This document shows positions 1 to 8,438 of a stretch of 64,000 nt of DNA, piece by piece. The stretch spans positions 1 to 64,000 of the forward strand of contig JAISUT010000010.1 in NCBI GenBank assembly GCA_031271905.1, written 5' to 3'. The position numbers and the translations under genes are program-made. Under the pieces are notes generated by a model. That model was not told where the DNA came from, ran no database searches, and saw nothing but the letters and a program-made list of their open reading frames with translations. Numbering within the stretch: the first letter of the stretch is position 1; each line of letters opens with the position of its first letter. The DNA comes from Acidobacteriota bacterium. GTDB taxonomy: Bacteria; Acidobacteriota; UBA6911.

Positions 1-139
1 TTTATACGGTGGCGCAGCGGGGCCGACGGCTGACGGACGCCGCGAGCCGACTGTGCAAACCCCGGCGTTTCCGGCAAGCAGGCCGAACCCGCGCAGAGGG
101 GACAAGCTGTCGCCTTGCCCGACCTGTCTGCCGACAGGC
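1..139 (+). repeat. Dispersed repeat R1, copy 1 (may extend off the window)
   Basis: This segment matches 2704-2846 with scattered substitutions. Both begin TTTATACGGT, share GCAAGCAGGCCGAACCCGCG, and end in a CCTGTC...GACAGG hairpin. The two copies are in the same orientation and flank the flavoprotein gene at 309-2564. I see no credible gene in 1-308. A TTGACA at about 222-227 could be a -35 box, but no convincing -10 follows at the right spacing. Confidence 0.75.
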
Positions 140-308
140 GAGGAATGCTTCCGTTTCCCGAAGTCTTAAGATAGAATCGAGGTTCCCGTCGGTGCGGGGG
201 CGTCCCCGCGGCGGGAAAAGTTGACATAATGGCCGTCGTCGTAAGCTAGGACGGGACGGGCCGAACCGGAAAATGCAACTTGCTCTCCCTATCCATCAGA
301 GGATTCCT

Positions 309-2564
309 ATGGAAAAAGGAACGAATGGGCTTTCACGGCGCGGCTTTCTGAAAACCACGGGCATGGCTGCGGGTGTTCTCGGCGTTTGCGCAACCCCGGT
401 CCTTGCGGACGGCGGGGCGGCGGCTGGTGCGACCCCGGCGGCTGCGGCGGGCGACCTGCTCCCCATCGCCTATCTCAACCCCCAAGACTACAACTACCGT
501 TCGGCCGATTCGGAGCTGAAGACCCTCTTTTCGCCTCTGAAACTGGGCTCGATTCAGTTGAGCCACCGCATGGTCAAATCGGCGGCGGGGTCGGCGACCT
601 ATCTCAAGGGCCCCTCTGAGGAACTCCTCCAATACTACGTCAACTTTGCCAAGGGCGGGATCGAATTCATCTGGCTCGAGGACATAGGCTGGCTGTCCGC
701 CCGGGGGCCGTCCCCCTCCCCGTCGGCGACGCAGGTGCCCGTCGAGGAGGCGAAAGCCTTCGGCAAAAAACTGGTGGGCGAGTGCGCCCGCTACGGTTGC
801 TCCCTCGGCATCCAGTGGGGCGCCTTTGCCTTCAAACCCCTCGCCGAAATCACCCGAGAAGAACTCCTCCGTCAGGAGGAGGCGGGGGTCGCCGCCGCCA
901 AATGGTATCAGGACATGGGATTCAAAGCCTTGGAAATCCACATGACCGGCGCGGGGCTCGCCAACTCGCTCCTCTCCCGTTTCACCAACACCCGCAAGGA
1001 CGAGTACGGTGCCGGGAGCTTGGAAAACCGGGCGCGTTTCTGCGTCGAAACCATCCGGAAAATCAAGCAGGCCTGCGGCAAAGGTTTTGTCATCGAGGCG
1101 CTGATGGAGTGCGTCCAGGAAAACGACAACCTCACCAACAACGTCGGCGAGGCGTTCCGGTGGATAGACCGGGACATCACCCTCGCCCACAACAAGGTCA
1201 ATACGGTCGAGGAGGGAATAGCCTTCGCCAAATTGTTCGAAGCGGCGGGCTTGGACGCGGTGCAGTGCCGCCTCGGCATGCCCAGTTACCATCCCGCCCA
1301 GTTCGGCAGCGACCTCTACTTCATCTTGAACGGCCTCGAAGGCGCCAACGCCTACGGCGGCTGGTGGAACTTCAAGCGCCACTTCCAGGGCCAGTTGATC
1401 GGCAACCACAGCGGCGCCGGCATGCTCCTCGATATTTCCAAACGCTACAAAGACGCCCTCGGAATCCCCGTCGGGGCGGTCACCTACATGGATCCCGCCC
1501 ACGCCCCGGACTTCTTCGAGAAGGCGCTCGCCGACGGCAAGGTCGATTACTACCTCATGACCCGCCCCCTCACGGTTGACACCGGGTACGTCAACAAACT
1601 CAAGGCGCGGAAATTCGACGAAATCGCCCCTTGCACCCGCTGCCTCCACTGCCACATCGGGAGCAACGAGGCCAACCGGGAGATGGGCTACTGCCGGGTG
1701 AACGCCCTCACCCAACGGGTGATGAGCGGCGTCCCCGGCACGCCGGACACCTACGAGCTGCCGCCCCTCAAGGGCCGCCCCAAAAAGGTGATGGTGGTAG
1801 GCGGCGGGCCCGGCGGGATGGAGGCGGCCCGGATCGCCGCCGCCAGGGGGCACAGCGTCACCCTCTACGAAAAATCAGCGAGCCTCGGCGGCCGCCTCGA
1901 CTTCGCCGCATTCATCAAAGGCCCGCACCAGAACCTCGCCGACCTCAAGAAGTATCTTGTCCGGCAGTTGGAAATCAACAAGGTGGACGTGGTGCTGGAC
2001 AAAACCGTCGATGCCGCCTTCGTCAACGCGGAAAAACCCGACGTGCTGGTTCTCGCCGTAGGCGGTCGCTACCCTGACGCGCCTGTAGCTGGCAACGCCG
2101 GCGTCAAGGTGATCCCCTACGCCTCCTTTGCCACCGCCAAGATGGGCGAGAACGTGGTCGTCTACGGCGGCAACGCCCAAGCGTGGGACGCCGCCCTCTG
2201 GCTGACGGTCCACAAGAAAAACGTCCAGATCGTCACCGAGACTCCCAACGAGGGCCTTGACATCCAGCAGTCCCAGCACGAGATGCGCATGATGACCACC
2301 GCCCTTTACACCCTTGGCGTCAAGGCTTGGCCCGGTGCCAGGATCAAGTCCCTCGGCACGGGGCGGATCACCATCGCCACCGAGTACGGCACCGAAGTCG
2401 AGATCCCCTGCGACGCCATCGTCAACGCCGGCGACCTCCTCCCGAACCGATCCCTCCTTGAGGGGATTTCGGTGCGCGAGACCTACGCCGTCGGCGACTG
2501 CGCCAAGCCCTACAACATCGCCCTCGCAATCCGCGGCGGCAACGACGCGGGCCGTGCGATCTGA
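309..2564 (+). CDS. Tat-exported Old Yellow Enzyme/2,4-dienoyl-CoA reductase-type flavoprotein
   Basis: 751 residues. The ATG at 309 is chosen over an in-frame upstream start because AGAGGA lies 5 bases before it and the protein then opens with a twin-arginine signal (SRRGFLKTTG) and an alanine-rich export segment. An FMN TIM barrel follows, with a recognisable ENRARF stretch. At about residues 440-460 there is a four-cysteine cluster (CTRC-LHC...C) of the kind that binds 4Fe-4S in dienoyl-CoA/enoate reductases. The C-terminal FAD/NAD domain begins with VVGGGPGGMEAA near residue 495. The family passes electrons from NAD(P)H through FAD, the Fe-S cluster and FMN to an unsaturated substrate. 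Periplasmic location is inferred from the Tat signal. The substrate is unknown, and a cytoplasmic relative lies at 54322. Confidence 0.8.
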   Translation: MEKGTNGLSRRGFLKTTGMAAGVLGVCATPVLADGGAAAGATPAAAAGDLLPIAYLNPQDYNYRSADSELKTLFSPLKLGSIQLSHRMVKSAAGSATYLKGPSEELLQYYVNFAKGGIEFIWLEDIGWLSARGPSPSPSATQVPVEEAKAFGKKLVGECARYGCSLGIQWGAFAFKPLAEITREELLRQEEAGVAAAKWYQDMGFKALEIHMTGAGLANSLLSRFTNTRKDEYGAGSLENRARFCVETIRKIKQACGKGFVIEALMECVQENDNLTNNVGEAFRWIDRDITLAHNKVNTVEEGIAFAKLFEAAGLDAVQCRLGMPSYHPAQFGSDLYFILNGLEGANAYGGWWNFKRHFQGQLIGNHSGAGMLLDISKRYKDALGIPVGAVTYMDPAHAPDFFEKALADGKVDYYLMTRPLTVDTGYVNKLKARKFDEIAPCTRCLHCHIGSNEANREMGYCRVNALTQRVMSGVPGTPDTYELPPLKGRPKKVMVVGGGPGGMEAARIAAARGHSVTLYEKSASLGGRLDFAAFIKGPHQNLADLKKYLVRQLEINKVDVVLDKTVDAAFVNAEKPDVLVLAVGGRYPDAPVAGNAGVKVIPYASFATAKMGENVVVYGGNAQAWDAALWLTVHKKNVQIVTETPNEGLDIQQSQHEMRMMTTALYTLGVKAWPGARIKSLGTGRITIATEYGTEVEIPCDAIVNAGDLLPNRSLLEGISVRETYAVGDCAKPYNIALAIRGGNDAGRAI

Positions 2565-2703
2565 GCCAAGGGAGCAGAAAGAGAAGTGAATGCCAACCGT
2601 ACCGGCAAAATGCACGCGGTGTGGAGCGTCGTTGAAAGTGATAACTCCTTGGAAGCAGCTATCTGCGAGTATTGCAATATGCCTTTTGCGGTGGAGAAGG
2701 CCG

Positions 2704-2846
2704 TTTATACGGTATAGCGGAGCCGACAGCTGACGGACGCCGCAAGCCGACCGTACAAAACCCGACGTTTCCGGCAAGCAGGCCGAACCCGCGCAGAGAG
2801 GTCGGGCTGTTGCCCTGCCTAGCCTGTCTGCCGACAGGCAGACAGG
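2704..2846 (+). repeat. Dispersed repeat R1, copy 2
   Basis: Second copy of the element at 1-139. It ends in a perfect 10-bp stem with a GACA loop (CCTGTCTGCC/GGCAGACAGG at 2823-2832 and 2837-2846), then four bases, then MITE-like element A. The flavoprotein gene is therefore flanked by direct repeats about 2.7 kb apart. The hairpin could terminate transcription from the flavoprotein gene, but no U-run follows. The rest of the gap 2565-3024 holds only this repeat and element A. Confidence 0.75.
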
Positions 2847-2850
2847 TTCT

Positions 2851-2974
2851 GGGAGCCTCTAAAAAGCTCGCAGACAAGGCGTCGCCGCAGGTCGAAAAGC
2901 GGAGTTCGCTGAGGCGAATGAGCATTTTCGACTAAGGCGCTGGCGCTGTTATCCGGGGTTTTTCGCAGGTTCCC
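2851..2974 (+). repeat. MITE-like element family M1, copy A (long form, 124 bp)
   Basis: Terminal inverted repeats are GGGAGCCTCTAAAAA on the left and a diverged ...GCAGGTTCCC on the right. The centre is a nested palindrome: GTCGAAAA...TTTTCGAC outside, TTCGC-TGAG-GCGAA inside. Direct repeats AAGGCG at 2876-2881 and 2934-2939 bracket the palindrome. No flanking target duplication is visible. It lies between the convergent genes ending at 2564 and 3025, where it could also stop transcription. Confidence 0.8.
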
Positions 2975-3024
2975 CTAATCGTTTGGCGGGACGCGACGGC
3001 ACCATCCAATTATCACATCCCCGA

Positions 3025-3336
3025 TTATTCGTCGTCCTCTTCGTCGGGAAATACTTCGTAGAAGATTTCGTTGATTCCGTCATAATATCCCCAGCCGATC
3101 CCATGCGCTTTCTTCACGACGTCCGCCAGCCTGTCGATGAACGGCTCGGCTTGTTCTTTATCCAGCTTTGCGACGGCTTTCGCCGCAGACTCGAACATTT
3201 TCTCCAAAGAATCGTAAAAAGGCTCGTCGATGTCGCCATAGTCGCAGGTGCATTGGTTGCCGCACTCGGCGGCATAGACCAAGAGCTCGAATGGATCGCC
3301 AGAAGTCCGTCCCCCACCTTTTACGGCTGTCAGCAT
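3025..3336 (-). CDS. Small acidic hypothetical protein
   Basis: 103 residues from the ATG at 3336, which has GAGAGGGG just upstream; a longer reading would add an unlikely arginine-rich leader. The middle holds a cysteine group (ECGNQCTC) and the C-terminus is strongly acidic (PDEEDDE). No signal peptide or membrane segment is visible, so it should be cytoplasmic. It lies 45 bases downstream of the secreted-protein gene at 3382 on the same strand and is probably co-transcribed with it. I do not recognise the family. A role as partner or immunity protein for the secreted protein is possible but has no motif support. Confidence 0.55.
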   Translation of the reverse strand: MLTAVKGGGRTSGDPFELLVYAAECGNQCTCDYGDIDEPFYDSLEKMFESAAKAVAKLDKEQAEPFIDRLADVVKKAHGIGWGYYDGINEIFYEVFPDEEDDE

Positions 3337-3381
3337 ACCCCTCTCGGTACGTCTGCGTCTGGTCGGAAGCCGCCTCAACCT

Positions 3382-4314
3382 CTATTTGCCGCCGCACTTG
3401 GCGTTCGGATCCATGTAGGCCGTGACGCCCTTGGCGGGGCAAGGCGTGCTGGCGACCGGGATGGAGAAGGGTTCGCTCTGGATGGCCCATTCCTCCCCGT
3501 CCGTCTTGCCGGAAATCTCGGCCGTCAGCGTCAACACGCCCGCCTTGGTCGGCACGATGTCGTTGATGCTGCTTGCCACCGTGTTGCCGTCGCGGTGGAT
3601 GACGATCCGCCGGTTGTCGATGCCCGGGCCGTTGACGATGACGGTCAGGGTTTTGCCGGATTCCTTCGCCGCAAGGATGTCTGGCGCGATCTGGATGGCC
3701 TTGCCCGCCACGAGGCGGTTCTGCGCGCCCATCGACACGCCCGGCGTGTTCATCGCGAGGAGGCGCACGCCATTGACGGCGGGCGGCACATCGACGTAAC
3801 CCGTGCCCCGCTTGTTGATGGGGTGCGACTGCCAATTGGGGCTGGGGTCGGCCTTGCAGCCGTTGATCGTGGCCCCAGCGTCGTAATAGATGCGGTAGCG
3901 GTTGCCCGGCTTCACCCGCGCGACATGTTCGACGTTCGATTCGGCGGCCGGTTGGCTGCCTTTCGACTTGTGGGCGTCCCAGACGCCGCAGGCGCTTTTG
4001 CTAGGCTCCTTCAGGTCTGAACCGAGAGTCGCGGCATGGGCCGAGCAGGTTCCGCCTATGGCGTGGATGGCCGAGGCCGTCTCGCAGGGCGCTTCGTCTT
4101 CGCAACGGATAGGCGCGTCCAGCTTCAGTCGAATCTCGCCGACGGTCTCCTTATGGTTCACGCCCATCGCCGCCAACTGCGGGTTGGCCTCGGTGACCGT
4201 GCCCAGGTACTGGAACGTCGCGGACGGGATGATCTCGCAAGTGCCGGCCAAGGCGGCCATCGACAGCGGGAACAGCGAAACGGCCACGACCAGCGCTACG
4301 ATATGTCTCTTCAT
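3382..4314 (-). CDS. Secreted protein of unknown function
   Basis: 310 residues. The ATG at 4314 opens a clear Sec signal peptide (basic MKRH, a hydrophobic run, then AALA-G before the mature protein). The mature region has about eight cysteines, several spaced for disulfides, ending with CPAKG and KCGG. The second half is rich in beta-strand-like valine/threonine stretches, suggesting an Ig-like or sandwich fold exposed in the periplasm or outside the cell. I do not recognise a family. It precedes the small acidic gene at 3025-3336 and may form a two-gene unit with it. Confidence 0.6.
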   Translation of the reverse strand: MKRHIVALVVAVSLFPLSMAALAGTCEIIPSATFQYLGTVTEANPQLAAMGVNHKETVGEIRLKLDAPIRCEDEAPCETASAIHAIGGTCSAHAATLGSDLKEPSKSACGVWDAHKSKGSQPAAESNVEHVARVKPGNRYRIYYDAGATINGCKADPSPNWQSHPINKRGTGYVDVPPAVNGVRLLAMNTPGVSMGAQNRLVAGKAIQIAPDILAAKESGKTLTVIVNGPGIDNRRIVIHRDGNTVASSINDIVPTKAGVLTLTAEISGKTDGEEWAIQSEPFSIPVASTPCPAKGVTAYMDPNAKCGGK

Positions 4315-4535
4315 AATCAGGGCATCCTTTCTTGGCGATTATTGTTTCGCCATTTGATTGTTCGGTGCACGACATCAGTGAAAGAAACATAATGCCGATG
4401 ACAATCGCTGATAAAATTTAAGTCTTGGGACATCGCCGCCCATCATGAACACCCCCATAAGGAGTCGCGTCGCATTCAAGCCGGATGGAGCGGATGGCGA
4501 CCAGCCTGCAGCAGGCGGCGCTGGTTCCCGCGCCG

Positions 4536-5681
4536 CTAGTCGAACAGGCGCGGCATGGCGGACATCGCAGCCTTCCGCGACTCGCGGGCGCTCGGCTTTT
4601 TCGGCTTGTCCTTGTACGAAGTGAGGATCCTTTCGAGCTCCGCTTCCATCCACTGCAATTGCAGTCCGACCGCCCGCAGGTCGTTGTCGAACTCGGCGCG
4701 TATGGATATCTCCGCCTGTTCCCGCTTCGCCTCCGTCCATGTGGCGAATCCCCAGAACGGCGTGCGTTTCCGAGCCCGGAGTTCGGCGCGCAGCTCCCTG
4801 ATGGCGCATTCCAGGTCGAAGATGCCGTCGTCGATCTCGGAGCAGCGCAAGTCCGCGCCCCCCGCTTCCAGCTCGCATCCCGCGTAGATGGAACGAAGCC
4901 GTTGCAGGTCGCCGTCCTGATATGCGTCCTGCACGGCGTTCCAGAGCCGCTGCGTCCGCACGTCGTGCGCGCCGATCTTGTCGGGATGGTAGCGCAGGCA
5001 GAGTTCGCGGTAGAGCTTCTTCACTTCCTTCATATAGGGAGAGCCGCCTCGGTTGACGCCCTCCGGGTCTGCGCCGTATTCGCGCCCCTCCCCGTGCAGC
5101 CCGTCGAACCTCCCCCCTCCGGAACCGGCATCGTCGAACTCCGGGTCGCAAAAGTCATCCTCGTCGCCTTCCGCCCCCTCCTCCGCGTCGTTTTCGCCCA
5201 TCGCATCATCGTACATTTGGCGAATCCGGGCGAACGCCGCCTCTTTTTGCTTGCGCCGCTCCTCCATGCACGCTTTCAGTTCCGACTCCAACGTGTCCCA
5301 GACATCCGCCTCCGGCGGCGTCATCGACCGCAGGACGGCTCCATAGCGCTCTTTGGACATGCGGCGGTCGCGGGCGAGCATGTCGATCTTGTCGTAGCGG
5401 CTCTGCGCCAGCAAGAATTTCTCCCTCAGGGTGCGCAACTGCGTCATCTCCGCACCGAAAACCTGGGCGAGGAATTTCCTGTACCCCGTCATGTCGTCGT
5501 CGTAGTTCCGGCACAGCTCCGCATCAAGCTTTTCCAGCGACTTCTTGCGGCGGACGTATGCCTTCATGCGCGCCCGGCGGATTTTCGCGGTGTCTAGCAA
5601 GACCACCGCGCGACACACCGCCTTTGGCGGCCTTCCGCGCTTTTTTGCGGCTTTCTGTGCGGTCTTCCTTCCTCGGGGCAT
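4536..5681 (-). CDS. J-domain (DnaJ-like) coiled-coil protein
   Basis: 381 residues from the ATG at 5681 (MPRGRK); the frame is open further upstream but that part looks non-coding. The N-terminus is very basic (KRGRPPK, AT-hook-like). A charged helical region follows, then an acidic Gly/Asp linker, then a J-domain core in the C-terminal half (KKLYRELCLRYHPDKIG) with the HPD tripeptide that stimulates Hsp70 ATPase. A further charged helical tail follows. The zinc-finger and CTD domains of true DnaJ are missing, so this is a specialised co-chaperone. The basic start suggests nucleic-acid contact, which is inference. Confidence 0.65.
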   Translation of the reverse strand: MPRGRKTAQKAAKKRGRPPKAVCRAVVLLDTAKIRRARMKAYVRRKKSLEKLDAELCRNYDDDMTGYRKFLAQVFGAEMTQLRTLREKFLLAQSRYDKIDMLARDRRMSKERYGAVLRSMTPPEADVWDTLESELKACMEERRKQKEAAFARIRQMYDDAMGENDAEEGAEGDEDDFCDPEFDDAGSGGGRFDGLHGEGREYGADPEGVNRGGSPYMKEVKKLYRELCLRYHPDKIGAHDVRTQRLWNAVQDAYQDGDLQRLRSIYAGCELEAGGADLRCSEIDDGIFDLECAIRELRAELRARKRTPFWGFATWTEAKREQAEISIRAEFDNDLRAVGLQLQWMEAELERILTSYKDKPKKPSARESRKAAMSAMPRLFD

Positions 5682-5941
5682 GGCGGGCTCGCGCAAATAA
5701 CATTTGTCCGCAGGGCGTGGATTGCACCCATCGGCTTGTGCATTCCATTCGATTTCCAGAACCAATACTGTACACCAGCCCGACCCGGCGCGACATGTTT
5801 TTCTGGGCGTCACCCGATACACATCACCCGATACGCCACGCCCCCCTGGCGCTCCTGGACAAAATCCGGTCGCAGGCCGCATTTCCCGGCTGCACACGCG
5901 AGATATTGCCGGGGGCGGCGGCTTCCACTAAAATCCCCGGC

Positions 5942-7312
5942 ATGGGATGCATGGGACGCGGCGTCACGGTGATCGGCGGAGGCTTGGCGGGGGTGGAGGC
6001 GGCATGGCAGGCGGCGCGCCACGGCGTCCCGGTGCGCCTCTACGAGATGCGCCCCGCAGTCATGACCCCGGCGCACTCCACCGACCGCCTCGGCGAGCTG
6101 GTGTGCAGCAACTCGCTCAAGTCCGACCAGCCGGAGACCGCGCCCTGGCTCCTCAAAGAGGAGTTGCGGCGGCTGGGCAGCCTGTCGATGCGCGTCGCGG
6201 ACGAGGCCAGGGTGCCTGCGGGGCACGCGCTGGCGGTGGACCGCGAGGAGTTCAGCCGCCGCCTGACCGCCGCCGTCGAAGCCGAGCCCGGCATCACGGT
6301 CGTGCGCGAGGAGGTGCGGGAACTGCCCCCTCCCCCGGCACAGGCGTCCTCGGCGAACTCCGCGCCGGACGAGGCTGCGGGCGTCACCGTCGTCGCCTCC
6401 GGCCCGCTGACCTCGCCCGCCCTGGCGGCGTCCATCGCGGAGTTCGCCGGAAGCGAGAACCTCTACTTCTACGACGCCATCTCCCCGATCGTCGCCGCAT
6501 CGTCGCTCGACACGGCGAAGCTCTCCGCCGCCTCGCGCTACGGCAAGGGGGGGCGGGACTACCTGAACGCCTTCCTCTCGAAGGAAGAGTATCTAAGTTT
6601 CTATGACGCGCTGATCCGCGCCGAGTCGGCGCCGTTGCGCGACTTCGAGGAGCCCCGGTTCTTTGAAGGCTGCCTGCCGGTGGAGGAGCTGGCACGGCGC
6701 GGGATCGACACGCTCCGCTTCGGCCCCATGAAGCCCGTGGGGCTTGACGACCCACGCACCGGGCGGCGCGCCTACGCCGCCGTGCAACTGCGCCTGGAAA
6801 ACCAGATGGCGGACAGCTACAACCTCGTGGGCTTCCAAAACCATTTGAAGTTCCCGGAGCAGCGGCGCGTCTTCCGCATGATCCCGGGGCTGGAAGGGGC
6901 GGAATTCCTCCGCTTCGGGCAGATCCACCGCAACTCCTACATCCACGCCCCCCGGCTGCTCGGGACGACGCTGCAGGCCAAGGCGCGCCCCGACCTTTTT
7001 TTCGCCGGACAGCTCTGCGGGTGCGAGGGGTATGTCGAGGCGGTCGCGACCGGCCTCTTGGCAGGGGCGAACGCCGCCCGGGTGGCGCGGGGGTTGCAGC
7101 CCGCCACGCCGCCGGAGGCGACCGCGCTCGGCAGCATCGCGCGCTACCTGGCCGCGCCGCAGGGGGATTTCCAGCCCGCGAACATCACCTTCGGGCTGAT
7201 GACCGGCGCCCCGGCGGAGATCCTCGCCATACGCGACAAGAAGGAGCGCCGGCGCGCGCAGACGCGCCACGCGCTCGACACCCTGCGACGATGGATGGAC
7301 GCGCCGCCATGA
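5942..7312 (+). CDS. trmFO: Folate-dependent tRNA (uracil-54) methyltransferase TrmFO
   Basis: 456 residues (start at 5942 or 5951; neither has a strong ribosome site). It forms 5-methyluridine-54 in tRNA using 5,10-methylene-tetrahydrofolate and FAD. The sequence shows the FAD site VIGGGLAGVEAA at the N-terminus, the conserved CSNSLKSD segment, YFYDAISPIV, FEGCLPVEELARRG, LRFGPMKPVGL and a C-terminal GLLAGANAA. Length matches the family. Its stop overlaps the next start as ATGA at 7309-7312, coupling it to xerC, an arrangement seen in many bacteria. It uses the same folate pool as the MetF reductase at 35048. Confidence 0.93.
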   Translation: MGCMGRGVTVIGGGLAGVEAAWQAARHGVPVRLYEMRPAVMTPAHSTDRLGELVCSNSLKSDQPETAPWLLKEELRRLGSLSMRVADEARVPAGHALAVDREEFSRRLTAAVEAEPGITVVREEVRELPPPPAQASSANSAPDEAAGVTVVASGPLTSPALAASIAEFAGSENLYFYDAISPIVAASSLDTAKLSAASRYGKGGRDYLNAFLSKEEYLSFYDALIRAESAPLRDFEEPRFFEGCLPVEELARRGIDTLRFGPMKPVGLDDPRTGRRAYAAVQLRLENQMADSYNLVGFQNHLKFPEQRRVFRMIPGLEGAEFLRFGQIHRNSYIHAPRLLGTTLQAKARPDLFFAGQLCGCEGYVEAVATGLLAGANAARVARGLQPATPPEATALGSIARYLAAPQGDFQPANITFGLMTGAPAEILAIRDKKERRRAQTRHALDTLRRWMDAPP

Positions 7313-8331
7313 ACGAAAACGCCAAGGACGAGGACGCGACCGACGCGCTCGACGGCTGGATCGGCAGGTTCATCGAACACCTGCGGTTGCAGCGGGGCGC
7401 CTCACCCCACACGTTGCGCAACTACGAGTCCGACCTGCGCCAGTTCCACCGCCACCTGACGACCGCGCCGGACGGCGGGAGGCGCCCCGCGCCCAGGCTG
7501 GAGGACATCGACAACCTCACCATACGGGAGTTCCTCGGCGCACTGTACGAGGAGAAGAACAAGAAATCCTCGGCGGCGCGCAAGCTGGCGACGCTCCGCT
7601 CGTTCTTCAAGCACCTGACCGCCCAAGGCGCCATCGCGGCCAACCCCGCCCGCAACGTCGCCTCGCCCAAAAAAGACGTGCGCCTCCCCGACTACATGAC
7701 GCTGGAATCGGTGGCGGCGCTGATGGAGGTGCCGCCGGATGACACGGTCGCCGGGGTGCGCGACCGCGCCATCCTCGAACTCCTCTACGGATCAGGCTTG
7801 CGGGTGAGCGAGCTGGTGGGCATGAACCTGGAGGACGCCAACATGAAGGAGCGGCTGGTGAGGGTGCTGGGCAAGGGGGGGAAGGAGCGCATCGTGCCCT
7901 TCGGGCAGAAGGCGGCGGCGGCGCTGGAAAACTACCTGGACGTGAGGCCCGGACTGTGCGCCTCGCGGCGGCGCTCCCGGCGCAAGGCGCCCGCCAAGGA
8001 CGACGCGGCGACCTTCCTGAACCAGCGCGGCGGCAGGTTGACCGCGCGCAGCGTGGGCAACATCGTAGACCGTTGCGTCACCGAGCTGGCGGAGCGGCTG
8101 AAGGTGCATCCGCACACGCTACGCCACACCTTCGCCACGCACATGCTGAACTCGGGGGCGGACTTGCGCGCAATCCAAGAGCTGCTGGGGCACGAGAGCC
8201 TTTCGACGACGCAACGGTACACGCACGTCTCCATGGAGCAGTTGTTGCGCGTGTACCAGAGCTGCCACCCCCGCGCCGACGCCAGCCCCGGCAAACGCGG
8301 GGACAAGCCCGCCGGACCTGCGTCCACGTGA
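7309..8331 (+). CDS. xerC: Tyrosine recombinase XerC/XerD
   Basis: 340 residues, starting on the ATGA overlap with trmFO. The N-terminal SAM-like core-binding domain (about 20-120) is followed by the catalytic domain. The active-site residues are visible: R in YGSGLRVSEL, H-x-x-R in HTLRHTFATHM, a second H in LGHESLSTTQ, and the nucleophilic Tyr in QRYTHV. Family members resolve chromosome dimers at dif during division. The trmFO linkage favours XerC over XerD or an integrase. An insertion of charged residues (SRRRSRRKAPAKDD) lies between the catalytic boxes. Confidence 0.9.
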   Translation: MNENAKDEDATDALDGWIGRFIEHLRLQRGASPHTLRNYESDLRQFHRHLTTAPDGGRRPAPRLEDIDNLTIREFLGALYEEKNKKSSAARKLATLRSFFKHLTAQGAIAANPARNVASPKKDVRLPDYMTLESVAALMEVPPDDTVAGVRDRAILELLYGSGLRVSELVGMNLEDANMKERLVRVLGKGGKERIVPFGQKAAAALENYLDVRPGLCASRRRSRRKAPAKDDAATFLNQRGGRLTARSVGNIVDRCVTELAERLKVHPHTLRHTFATHMLNSGADLRAIQELLGHESLSTTQRYTHVSMEQLLRVYQSCHPRADASPGKRGDKPAGPAST

Positions 8332-8375
8332 CTCGCGCAACATGGCCCGAGGCGACGCGGGGCGCGACGGGTCCT

Positions 8376-8438
8376 GGGAACCTCTAAAACCCCCGGACGC
8401 TGCGTTGCGCCTTGTCTACGAGCTTTTCAGAGGTTCCC
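8376..8438 (-). repeat. MITE-like element family M1, copy B (short form, 63 bp)
   Basis: Ends are GGGAACCTCTAAAA and TTTTCAGAGGTTCCC. Compared with the long copies the central palindrome is missing; the core reads AGACAAGGCGCAACGCAGCGTCC on the minus strand. It sits between convergent xerC and the lipoprotein gene, whose stop codon begins at the base next to the element. It should fold as a strong hairpin in either transcript and may act as a bidirectional terminator. Confidence 0.8.

Noticed and set aside
9-224. 71-residue reading frame at the window start
   Set aside because: It lies within repeat R1, is arginine-rich as any frame of GC-rich repeats tends to be, and has no ribosome site.
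2823-2846. Hairpin as a CRISPR-like or attachment site
   Set aside because: There is one unit only, with no regular spacer array, no tRNA and no integrase nearby. XerC at 7309 is the chromosomal type.
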